Assembly (NCBI RefSeq): GCF_003544855.1
Contig: NZ_CP032101.1
Coordinates: 2,790,001-2,854,000, forward strand
Direction of reading: 5' to 3'
Length of the DNA stretch: 64,000 nucleotides
Origin: Malaciobacter marinus
GTDB lineage: Bacteria; Campylobacterota; Campylobacteria; Campylobacterales; Arcobacteraceae
Below the pieces are notes generated by a model. That model was not told where the DNA came from and did no database searches. It saw only the letters and a list, made by a program, of their open reading frames with translations. Below are positions 56,513-64,000 of this stretch, one piece after another. The position numbers and the translations under genes were made by a program. How positions within the stretch are numbered: position 1 is the first letter of the stretch; the number at the start of each line of letters is the position of its first letter.

Positions 56513-59500
56513 ATGTCCGATATACCAAAATTTACACATTTACATTTACACACAGAATATTCACTTTTAGATGGTGCTAATAAGATAAAACCTTTAGCAA
56601 AAAAAGTAAAAGAGATGGGTATGAAAAGTGTTGCCATGACTGATCATGGTAATATGTTTGGAGCTATTGATTTTTATAATGCCATGAGAGCTGAGGGAAT
56701 CAAACCTATCATAGGAATGGAAGCTTATATTCATAACAATGAAGAAGTAGATGATAAAACGACAAAACAAAGATTTCATCTATGTTTATATGCCAAAAAT
56801 GATGTGGGATATAAAAATCTTATGTACTTAAGTTCACAAGCTTATATGTATGGTTTTTATTATTATCCAAGGATTAATAAAAAACTTTTAAGAGAAAACT
56901 CTGAGGGAATTGTATGTTCTGCTGCTTGTTTACAAGGTGAAATCAATTGGCATCTAAATACAAATAACGAAAGAAATGTTAGAAATGGTGCAAAAGGTTA
57001 TGAAAGAGCAAAAGAGATTGCACTAGAATATCAAGAAATTTTTGGAGATGATTTTTATTTAGAAATTATGCGACATGGTATTCCTGATCAGCTTTTTGTT
57101 GACGATATGATTCTTAAAATAGCCCATGAAACAGGTATAAAACTTGTTGCAACAAATGATACACACTACTTAGAACAAAAAGATGCTGGTCCCCATGAAG
57201 CATTTATGTGTATTGCAATGAATAAACTTTATGATGATCCAAATAGACTTAGACACTCTGTTCATGAGTTTTATTTAAAATCACCAGAACAAATTGCAAA
57301 ACTTTATGCAGATATTCCAGAAGCTATTGAAGCAACACAAGAGATATCAGATAAATGTAATCTTGAGATAAAACTAGGAAACCCTACTCCTCCAAATTTT
57401 AAATTTACTAGACAAAAACTTGAAGAATCAAATTTACCAATTCCTTATCCAGAAGAAGAGTACTCTTTAGAAAATGATAAAGCACTATTTATTCATGAAT
57501 GTTGGAAAGGTTTAGAAGATAGACTAAAAATAGTAGATTCATCAAAACATCAAGAATACAAAGAGAGACTACAAGTAGAGATTGATATTATAAATAATAT
57601 GAAATTCCCTGGATATATGCTTATTGTTTGGGACTTTGTTATTGTTGCTAAACAAATGGGAATTCCAGTAGGTCCAGGAAGAGGTTCAGCAGCAGGAAGC
57701 TTGGTAGCATATAGTCTATATATTACAGATATTGATCCCATGCCTTATGGCTTACTTTTTGAGAGATTCCTTAATCCAGAAAGGGTATCAATGCCCGATA
57801 TTGATATGGACTTTTGTCAAACAAGAAGAGGTGAGATTATTGATTATGTAATTAAACAATATGGAAGAGCCAATGTTGCACAAATTATTACTTTTGGTAA
57901 ATTATTAGCAAAAGGTGTAATTAGAGATGTTGCTAGAGTTTTAGATATGCCTTATGCAAAAGCTGATGCCATGGCAAAACTAATCCCAGATGAATTAGGA
58001 ATAAATTTAAAAGACTCTTGGGACAAAGAGCCAAAAATAAAAGAACTATGCGATATAGATCCTCAAGCAAAAAGAGTTTGGGAGTTTGCATTAGCTTTAG
58101 AGGGATTAAATAGAAATGCAGGAACTCACGCAGCTGGTGTTGTAATATCAAATGAACCTTTATGGAAAAAAACACCTCTTTTTAAACCAAGTGGTCTTGA
58201 TACACTTGCTACTCAATATAATGGAAAATATGTTGAAGATGTTGACTTGATCAAATTTGACTTCTTGGGTCTTAAAACATTGACTGTAATTGAAGAAGCA
58301 AATAAGCTTATTGAAAAAAGACATGGAAAAAGAATTGACTTTATTAAAACAGATGTAAATGATAAAGGAGTTTATGATTTAATTCAAACAGGAAATACTA
58401 TAGGCTTATTTCAAATAGAATCAGATGGTATGCAAGATCTTTGTAAAAGATTAGCCCCATCAAATTTTGAAGATATTATTGCCGTTTTAGCACTTTATAG
58501 ACCAGGTCCAATGGAATCAGGAATGCTTGATGATTTTATTGATAGAAAACATGGAAGAGCTCAAATAAACTATTTTTATGATGAGTTTGATGCACCATTA
58601 AGACCTATTCTTGAAACAACATATGGGGTTATTGTTTACCAAGAGCAAGTTATGCAAATTGTTCAAACAATCGGTGGGTTCAGCCTTGGTGGTGCCGATT
58701 TAGTTAGACGGGCAATGGGTAAAAAAATTAAAGAAGAGATGGACAAACTTAAAGTACAGTTTGCACAAGGTGGAGTAGAAAAAGGCTATAACAAAGACCA
58801 TTGCGAAGAACTGTTTGATTTAATTGTTAAGTTTGCTGGATATGGATTTAATAAATCTCACTCAGCAGCATATGCACTAGTAACATTTTATACTTCATAC
58901 TTAAAGTGTTATTATCCAGCAGAGTTTATGGCTGCACTTCTTACACTTGAAAAAGACAATACTGATAAAGTTGTAAGATATGTAGATGAAGTAAAAAGGT
59001 TAGGATTAGATCTATTTCCACCTGATATTAATAAATCAGATTTAGTATTTTCTGCAAAGAAAATTGATGGTAAAGAAGTAGTTATGTTTGGAATGGGTGC
59101 TATTAAAGGTGCTGGAGATGTAGCCATAAAATCCATTTTAAAAGCAAGAAATGAAGGTGGTGAGTTTAAGGACTTAAGTGATTTTATTTCAAGAATTGAT
59201 GCAAGTAAAGTAAATAAAAGAGTTATAGAATCTCTAGTAAAAGCTGGTGCTTTAGACTCTTTTGAATATAGTAGAAAAGCCATGCTAGATCAAATTGAAC
59301 AAATAGTTGAAGGCGCTGGAAAAGCAATGCAAGCTAAAAAGATGGCAACAGGTTCACTTTTTGGTGATGATGAAGAACTAACAACTGTAACTGTTGAACT
59401 TGAGCATTTACCTGAATATGATTCAAAAGAGATTTTAGAATTTGAAAAAAATACTTTAGGTTTTTATGTATCAGGTCACCCTCTTGATGATTATAGAGAT

Positions 59501-60061
59501 CAACTTGATAAAATCACTTACACTTTAAGTTCAGAAATTGATGAAATAAATGATGGAAGTGAAGTTTTATTTGTAGGTAAAGTAGAAACAATCACTGAAA
59601 AGATATCAAAAAAAGGTAATAAATTTGCAATTTTAAATCTTATGGATTTACATGGAAATATTGAACTTATGATGTTTGAAGATAAGTTAAATGAGCTTAA
59701 AAATGATTTTAAATATGAAGATGAACCTTTAGCTTTTAAAGTAAAAATTTCCAAAGATGATCAATTTACAAGAATGAGTTTAAGAAAAATAGAGAACTTA
59801 AATGATGCAAAAAAAGATAAACAAAAAGTTAAAAAAGCCCAAAAGATAGAACCACCATTAACAATTGCTGTTCCTTACTCAAATAGTGAAGAGCTTATGT
59901 ATAAACTTTTTGATGTTATTGCTCATAATCAAGGTAAAAGAGATTTAAGAATAATAGTTAAATCAAAACTTGGAGATATTGAGTTAGAAAGTGGTTTTAA
60001 AGTTGCAAATAATGTAGAAAATTTAATTCAAAATATTGAGGGAGTTTATAAAATAGACTAA
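56513..60061 (+). CDS. dnaE: DNA polymerase III alpha subunit
   Basis: 1182 residues. PHP domain at the N-terminus (THLHLHTEYSLLDGA), polymerase catalytic aspartates in PDIDMDFCQTRR, GPGRGSAAGSLVAYSL, helix-hairpin-helix region near 830-850, OB fold (LFVGKVETI) near 1000, and a C-terminal domain without a clear beta-clamp end motif. Replicative polymerase. Stop overlaps the surE start (TAATG). Confidence 0.97.
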   Translation: MSDIPKFTHLHLHTEYSLLDGANKIKPLAKKVKEMGMKSVAMTDHGNMFGAIDFYNAMRAEGIKPIIGMEAYIHNNEEVDDKTTKQRFHLCLYAKNDVGYKNLMYLSSQAYMYGFYYYPRINKKLLRENSEGIVCSAACLQGEINWHLNTNNERNVRNGAKGYERAKEIALEYQEIFGDDFYLEIMRHGIPDQLFVDDMILKIAHETGIKLVATNDTHYLEQKDAGPHEAFMCIAMNKLYDDPNRLRHSVHEFYLKSPEQIAKLYADIPEAIEATQEISDKCNLEIKLGNPTPPNFKFTRQKLEESNLPIPYPEEEYSLENDKALFIHECWKGLEDRLKIVDSSKHQEYKERLQVEIDIINNMKFPGYMLIVWDFVIVAKQMGIPVGPGRGSAAGSLVAYSLYITDIDPMPYGLLFERFLNPERVSMPDIDMDFCQTRRGEIIDYVIKQYGRANVAQIITFGKLLAKGVIRDVARVLDMPYAKADAMAKLIPDELGINLKDSWDKEPKIKELCDIDPQAKRVWEFALALEGLNRNAGTHAAGVVISNEPLWKKTPLFKPSGLDTLATQYNGKYVEDVDLIKFDFLGLKTLTVIEEANKLIEKRHGKRIDFIKTDVNDKGVYDLIQTGNTIGLFQIESDGMQDLCKRLAPSNFEDIIAVLALYRPGPMESGMLDDFIDRKHGRAQINYFYDEFDAPLRPILETTYGVIVYQEQVMQIVQTIGGFSLGGADLVRRAMGKKIKEEMDKLKVQFAQGGVEKGYNKDHCEELFDLIVKFAGYGFNKSHSAAYALVTFYTSYLKCYYPAEFMAALLTLEKDNTDKVVRYVDEVKRLGLDLFPPDINKSDLVFSAKKIDGKEVVMFGMGAIKGAGDVAIKSILKARNEGGEFKDLSDFISRIDASKVNKRVIESLVKAGALDSFEYSRKAMLDQIEQIVEGAGKAMQAKKMATGSLFGDDEELTTVTVELEHLPEYDSKEILEFEKNTLGFYVSGHPLDDYRDQLDKITYTLSSEIDEINDGSEVLFVGKVETITEKISKKGNKFAILNLMDLHGNIELMMFEDKLNELKNDFKYEDEPLAFKVKISKDDQFTRMSLRKIENLNDAKKDKQKVKKAQKIEPPLTIAVPYSNSEELMYKLFDVIAHNQGKRDLRIIVKSKLGDIELESGFKVANNVENLIQNIEGVYKID

Positions 60062-60849
60062 TGAAACAAATATTATTAACAAATGATGATGGATTTGATG
60101 CAATAGGATTAAAAGCTTTAATAAAAGCCTTATCACCTATTGCAAAACTAACAGTTGTAGCTCCAGCTAAAAACAAATCAGCATGTGGTCACTCTTTAAC
60201 ATTAGATAAACCACTAAGAATGCAAAATGTAAAAGATGATTTTTATAAAATTGATGATGGAAGCCCAACTGATTGTATGTTTATATCAATTCATAATCTT
60301 TTTAAAGAAGGATACAAACCTGATTTAGTAATCAGTGGTATAAATATTGGTGCAAATATGGGAGAAGATATTACATATAGTGGTACAGCTGCTGCTGCAA
60401 TGGAAGCTGTTTTACATAAAGTTCCAGCTATTGCAATATCTCAAGTTTGTAAAGATAGATGCCATGACATAAAAAACGGTTGGGATTTTGCATTGGCAAA
60501 AGATACTATAGTTAAGCTTGCAAAAAAAATATTAAACTCAGAATTTCCACTTGAAGAAAGAAAATTTTTAAATGTAAATATTCCTCCTATTTCAATAGAA
60601 GAATGTAATGGAATAAAAATTACAAAAGCTGGATATAGAGAGTATGGAAATGATACATCAAGACATTTAAATCCAAGAGGAGAAGAGTATTATTGGATAG
60701 GTTTACATCCACTTATTTGGAAAAGTAGCGAAAATAAAGATTGTGATTTTGAAGCAGTAAGTGCAAACTACATATCAATTAGTCCAATAAAACTTGACAT
60801 GACATCATATGAAGATATAAATAACTTAAATAATTGGATAAATAGCTAA
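60061..60849 (+). CDS. surE: 5'/3'-nucleotidase SurE
   Basis: 262 residues. LLTNDDGFDAIGL metal site, APAKNKSACGHSLT, GSPTDCM, SGINIGANMGEDITYSGTAAAAMEA. Dephosphorylates nucleoside monophosphates. Co-transcribed with dnaE. Confidence 0.96.
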   Translation: MKQILLTNDDGFDAIGLKALIKALSPIAKLTVVAPAKNKSACGHSLTLDKPLRMQNVKDDFYKIDDGSPTDCMFISIHNLFKEGYKPDLVISGINIGANMGEDITYSGTAAAAMEAVLHKVPAIAISQVCKDRCHDIKNGWDFALAKDTIVKLAKKILNSEFPLEERKFLNVNIPPISIEECNGIKITKAGYREYGNDTSRHLNPRGEEYYWIGLHPLIWKSSENKDCDFEAVSANYISISPIKLDMTSYEDINNLNNWINS

Positions 60850-60894
60850 ATATAAAGTCTATTTATATATAATCATGAATTCAAAAGGAGTATT

Positions 60895-61158
60895 ATGAAT
60901 TTTACAAAATCAATTACAAACAATATTGACAAACTTGTTGGTACTTTAAAATCAGAAGATGAACTACAAGAAGTTTTAAAAAGAAAATTTACAAAAAAAG
61001 AGTTTAAAGTATTTGTAGCGATTGAATCAGGTCAAAGTATTGAAGATTTAAAGAGAAGCATGAAAGATGATGAAGAAAGAATTGAAGAGATATACAAAAC
61101 TGCTTGCAAAAAATTAAATCAAGAGTTATTCAAAAAAGAGTTAGTATCTATAAACTAG
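60895..61158 (+). CDS. Small conserved hypothetical protein
   Basis: 87 residues, all helical and highly charged, MNFTKSITNNIDKLVGTLKS at the start. AAAAGGAG before the ATG and good codon usage support it. The segment FTKKEFKVFVAIESGQSIED looks like the helix-turn-helix of sigma region 4 or LuxR-type domains, but the match is weak. Function unknown. Convergent with csd4; shares a hairpin. Confidence 0.6.
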   Translation: MNFTKSITNNIDKLVGTLKSEDELQEVLKRKFTKKEFKVFVAIESGQSIEDLKRSMKDDEERIEEIYKTACKKLNQELFKKELVSIN

Positions 61159-61165
61159 ATACTAA
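61141..61165. terminator. Bidirectional hairpin between convergent genes
   Basis: TTAGTATCTA (61141-61150) / TAGATACTAA (61156-61165) with 5-nt loop, covering the 3' ends of the small gene and csd4. No long T run. Confidence 0.5.
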
Positions 61166-62506
61166 CTAATAACCATTTTTAGCTAAAAATAGATTTTTAC
61201 TTCCAAAATTTACTAAAACCATACCAGCAAATTTATTTTTTTTATAGAATTCAACTCTATAAACTTTTCCTTTTTTATCAAGTGAAAATTTTTGCATTAT
61301 TTCATTTTTTGAAACAAGCAATTCAGACTCATTTTTCTTAGATTTATTTACATATCCAATTATATTTACTCTAATATCTTTTTGAGATTTTACTAAAAAG
61401 TCATTTTTTACATTTATAACTGACCCCATATTTATTAGTGATTCTTTTCCATCAATTAATATCTTTGCACTATTCATATCTTTTTCGATATCAAAATAAT
61501 CAGGTAATAATCTAGCAACTCTTCTATTTCCATAACGAATACTATATAAATTTTCTTTTTTTATTACAGTCATTAAAGGATTACTTACTTTAAAATTTTG
61601 TATTTCATCTTTACTTGTTGGGAAATATCCTACAAAATCTCTAATACCCTCTAAAGGTAGATTGATTTTATTATTATAAAAAGATATAGAAATATCATTA
61701 TCAATTACACTTTTTAATTCTAATGGTTTTAAGTTAAAAGATCTTTTATACTCTATTCCCATAATATCCATATATTTTTCTATTGCTAGAAGATGATAAT
61801 ATGTTCTTTCATGTAAGGGAAGTTTCTTACTAGCTTCATTTCCAAAAGCTGCTTTACCTTTGTTTATAGCAAAATATGTAAGAGTTTTTTCCATTTGTTT
61901 ATCACCAAGTCGTGTTTTGGTATTTTTTACATGATAAATATCTCGTTTTCTAATCAAATTACTATTTATATGATTACAAACTTTACTTGATATCTCTTCT
62001 AGATTGCCATAATTAGATATAGTTAATTTATTTTGGTCAATTATTGAGCTTTGTCCCCATTTATTTTGAGAATAGTTGCTATTTATACTCTTTTTTCTAT
62101 AAAATCCACTCCCATCATGAAGATTCAATATCAATTTGACTTTATTATCAGTAATATACTCTTTTATTCTTTTTACAGCACCAAAGTCTGGATCATTTTG
62201 TGATAGATTAGCAAACTTTCTATTCATATCTCCAAAAGGTCCTCTACTTCTTTTTATAATTGAATAAAAATTTAAATTAGGAACAATCCAAACAGAACCT
62301 TTTTTTATCTCATAATGAGTAGCGATTAAAGAAGCAGCCATAAAGCCACCTGGTTCATCCCCTTGTATTCCTCCAATAATAAGAAAAGTATTCTGATTTT
62401 CTTGACCTTTTTTTATCAAAGTAAAATCAAATTTTCCAGTATTTGCACTTATTAGTGATGTAAATACTAAAATTAAACTAAATAACCTTAATATGCCAAG
62501 GTTCAT
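61166..62506 (-). CDS. csd4: Peptidoglycan D,L-carboxypeptidase Csd4/Pgp1 (M99 family)
   Basis: 446 residues. Sec leader MNLGILRLFSLILVFTSLISA. Catalytic zinc ligands Q48 and E51 in GGIQGDEPGG and H130 in LILNLHDGSG; the unusual Gln ligand is a mark of Csd4. MNRKFA follows. The enzyme trims tripeptide to dipeptide stem peptides and sets helical cell shape in Helicobacter and Campylobacter. Overlaps the M15 gene by 29 bp. Confidence 0.92.
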   Translation of the reverse strand: MNLGILRLFSLILVFTSLISANTGKFDFTLIKKGQENQNTFLIIGGIQGDEPGGFMAASLIATHYEIKKGSVWIVPNLNFYSIIKRSRGPFGDMNRKFANLSQNDPDFGAVKRIKEYITDNKVKLILNLHDGSGFYRKKSINSNYSQNKWGQSSIIDQNKLTISNYGNLEEISSKVCNHINSNLIRKRDIYHVKNTKTRLGDKQMEKTLTYFAINKGKAAFGNEASKKLPLHERTYYHLLAIEKYMDIMGIEYKRSFNLKPLELKSVIDNDISISFYNNKINLPLEGIRDFVGYFPTSKDEIQNFKVSNPLMTVIKKENLYSIRYGNRRVARLLPDYFDIEKDMNSAKILIDGKESLINMGSVINVKNDFLVKSQKDIRVNIIGYVNKSKKNESELLVSKNEIMQKFSLDKKGKVYRVEFYKKNKFAGMVLVNFGSKNLFLAKNGY

Positions 62507-63278
62507 ATCTTACTCCATCCTTATTATTTATTGTATATCTCATCTCAATATATTTTAATTTTCTCATTTGAGAAAACTCTTTTGTTAAGGCAAATCTTGC
62601 AGTAAAATTATCATAACCTAAACCTTTTTTACCTACATCAAAATCTGCAATTGAATGATAAGTATATGCAGGAGGAGCTAATGACTTTGAAGCTTTAGTA
62701 ATATTGCCATCAGTTCTATCTATCTTATCAAGATACAATTTCATTTGCTTTACAATACTTCTTACACCAGAAGTTAATGTAAGTGTATCTCCAATATCTT
62801 TTTTCATCTCATTATATGTTTGTTCAGGCTTACCTTTAAATAAATAATGTCCTGTACCAGAAACTTTTATAACTTCTCTATTATTTATAGCTTTTGTAAT
62901 TTTTTCTGAAACTTTTTTCCCATAAAAGCCATAAGGAGTTGGATTAATATAAAAAATCTTTTCTAAAAAGTCCAACTCTTTTTGCGTAAAATTTTGAATA
63001 CTATTAGAATATTTTGCATATTTTAGCATCAAATCAAAACTTAATATATTAAAATTACCATATCCAACATATCTTTGTACTTGATAAAGTTTTTTTCTCA
63101 CTGATTCAAATTGTGCAAAGTCACTTTTTTCTATATATAAATCACTTTTTTTAATAACAGAATCTGCAAGAACTAAAGAATCAACTGCAAAATCTTTACT
63201 TGCACTTGATATTATAGGATAAGCAACTGAACTAAATGCAGCTACTTTACAAGAGTTTAAAAAGCTTCTTCTATTCAT
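62478..63278 (-). CDS. M15-family peptidase, VanY-like D-alanyl-D-alanine carboxypeptidase
   Basis: 266 residues. Begins MNRRSFLNSCKVAAFSS, a twin-arginine type leader. Metal motifs of M15B: LTSGVRS, YHSIADFDVG (His and Asp ligands) and EPWHIKVI (general base Glu, final His). Likely trims pentapeptides of peptidoglycan. Operon with csd4, so both act on stem peptides one after the other. A Tat route for a cell-wall enzyme is uncommon but possible. Confidence 0.8.
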   Translation of the reverse strand: MNRRSFLNSCKVAAFSSVAYPIISSASKDFAVDSLVLADSVIKKSDLYIEKSDFAQFESVRKKLYQVQRYVGYGNFNILSFDLMLKYAKYSNSIQNFTQKELDFLEKIFYINPTPYGFYGKKVSEKITKAINNREVIKVSGTGHYLFKGKPEQTYNEMKKDIGDTLTLTSGVRSIVKQMKLYLDKIDRTDGNITKASKSLAPPAYTYHSIADFDVGKKGLGYDNFTARFALTKEFSQMRKLKYIEMRYTINNKDGVRYEPWHIKVI

Positions 63279-63283
63279 AATAA

Positions 63284-63547
63284 TTACACTATCATTTTTA
63301 TATGTTTATGTTCACCTAAAAGTCTATAAAGTTCTTTTCTATCATCTTCATTGTGAACTAATAATTCAAGAGCATAGCTTTTATATTTACCCTTACTACT
63401 AACTTTTGATTGTTTTACACTATGTTCTCTATCTTGCAAAACATCTTTCATAATTTCTTTGATATCTTTATCATGATGGCATACTAACTTATATATCCAA
63501 TTACATGGATAATCAAGCTTTAATGTCTCTTTACTTAAATCAATCAA
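63284..63547 (-). CDS. DUF493 family protein (YbeD/HP0495-like)
   Basis: 87 residues. TTG start at 63547 with AGGAG 6 bases upstream. DUF493 fold: LDYPCNWIYKLVC and YKSYALELLVHNEDDRKELYRLLGEHKHIKMIV, an ACT-like alpha/beta domain. Molecular role not established. Sits between moaC and the M15 gene. Confidence 0.85.
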   Translation of the reverse strand: MIDLSKETLKLDYPCNWIYKLVCHHDKDIKEIMKDVLQDREHSVKQSKVSSKGKYKSYALELLVHNEDDRKELYRLLGEHKHIKMIV

Positions 63548-63559
63548 ATATAACTCCTA

Positions 63560-64000
63560 TTATAAATTATCTCTTTCAAAAACACCACTTTTCCCACCAC
63601 TTTTATGTTCAAGTTGTACGTTTGAAATAATCATTGATTTATCGATAGCTTTTACCATATCATAAATAGTTAATAAGCCTACACTAACACCTGTTAAAGC
63701 TTCCATTTCAACACCTGTTTGTCCTGTAAGCTTTGCTGTTACATATAATTTAAATCCTGGTAATGTTGGCATTTCTTCAATATCACAATTTATTCCACTT
63801 AAAAGTAAAGGATGACACATAGGAATTAAATCCGATGTCTTCTTTACTCCTTGAATAGCTGCAACTACAGCAGTTTGTAATACTGGACCTTTTTTTGTAC
63901 TATTTTGTATTATTGCATCAAAAGCTTCTTGGCTCATCGAAATTTGTCCAGAAGCAATAGCAACTCTTGTAGTATCATTTTTATTTGATACATCTACCAT
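63560..64000 (-). CDS. moaC: Cyclic pyranopterin monophosphate synthase MoaC (start outside window)
   Basis: 146 residues visible. Contains [38 protein letters not shown] and HKSGGKSG, the full C-terminal set of MoaC. The MVDVS at the window edge is an internal Met in the family (about residue 15), so the true N-terminus lies just beyond base 64000. Converts the GTP-derived intermediate to cPMP in molybdenum cofactor synthesis. Confidence 0.93.
   Translation of the reverse strand: MVDVSNKNDTTRVAIASGQISMSQEAFDAIIQNSTKKGPVLQTAVVAAIQGVKKTSDLIPMCHPLLLSGINCDIEEMPTLPGFKLYVTAKLTGQTGVEMEALTGVSVGLLTIYDMVKAIDKSMIISNVQLEHKSGGKSGVFERDNL

Noticed and set aside
60867-60880. AATCATGAATTC next to a TATAAT-like box before the 87-residue gene
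   Set aside because: Only half of the palindrome is kept and there is no TTGACA at the right distance.
63470-63477. Another ATCATGAT inside the DUF493 gene
   Set aside because: It lies in coding sequence, with no -35/-10 around it, so it is taken as chance.
1-64000. Search for tRNA, rRNA, CRISPR arrays and transposases
   Set aside because: No candidate structure, repeat array or transposase-like protein was seen in intergenic or coding regions by eye.

Overview
The window comes from an AT-rich (roughly 70-75% A+T, by eye) member of the Campylobacterota, most likely an Arcobacter-group organism. This rests on the gene order lpxB-fabZ-lpxA-clpX-mreB-mreC, a Csd4/Pgp1-type M99 peptidoglycan carboxypeptidase, a DUF208-type QueH, CcoG, and paired FlgO-like lipoproteins. 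No rRNA, tRNA, CRISPR array or insertion sequence was seen. The first gene (Sel1-repeat protein) and the last (moaC) run off the ends of the window.

Layout. 1-7.5 kb holds ordinary chromosomal genes: AEC permease, ABC-F ATPase, an orphan HNH-like protein, endonuclease IV and an NDH-2-type oxidoreductase. 7.6-9.6 kb is a membrane c-di-GMP enzyme with a periplasmic CxxCH sensor. 9.6-11.2 kb is a small accessory patch: a signal-less protein with a possible permuted papain-like fold, overlapped by a lipoprotein gene and bracketed by 20-bp near-identical direct repeats. 11.6-18.1 kb is the queH-lpxB-fabZ-lpxA-clpX-mreBC housekeeping run. 18.1-20.9 kb on the minus strand holds ribE, a gluconate-dehydrogenase-subunit-3-like gene and a GMC oxidoreductase. 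21-25.5 kb holds a chemoreceptor and mnmG. 44.7-64 kb is again mostly housekeeping: rlmF, a second chemoreceptor, ccoG, pyrG, recJ, two FlgO-like lipoproteins, DJ-1, an LpxH-like phosphoesterase, patatin, dnaE, surE, csd4, an M15 peptidase, DUF493 and moaC.

The centre of interest is 25.7-43.2 kb, a carnitine/crotonobetaine module: caiT-caiA-caiB-caiC and fixA-fixB-fixC-fixX. The Cai and Fix proteins read colinear with the enterobacterial proteins as I remember them. The usual CaiD (crotonase fold) is not in the window. Its place after caiC is taken by a double-hotdog hydratase-2/MaoC-like gene, and a second copy, identical over 873 bp, heads the fix operon. Between the copies lie two paralogous sodium/solute symporters, each preceded by an unreported small membrane-protein gene (43 and 39 codons), plus panD (pantothenate/CoA supply), a TetR-family regulator, an HSL-type esterase and ribA (flavin supply).

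Six promoters share one design: a palindrome AATCATGATT-like core sits in the -35/-10 spacer, exactly 10 bases after the first base of the -35 box. In four of them a second copy lies 31-35 bp downstream. They precede the chemoreceptor at 21 kb, caiT, the second symporter unit, the TetR gene, the esterase-ribA pair and the hydratase-fixABCX operon. This looks like one TetR-controlled regulon joining chemotaxis, transport, activation, reduction, electron delivery and cofactor supply for quaternary-amine respiration. The regulon assignment is inference from operator position, and the roles of the symporters, esterase and hydratase are inferred from context.
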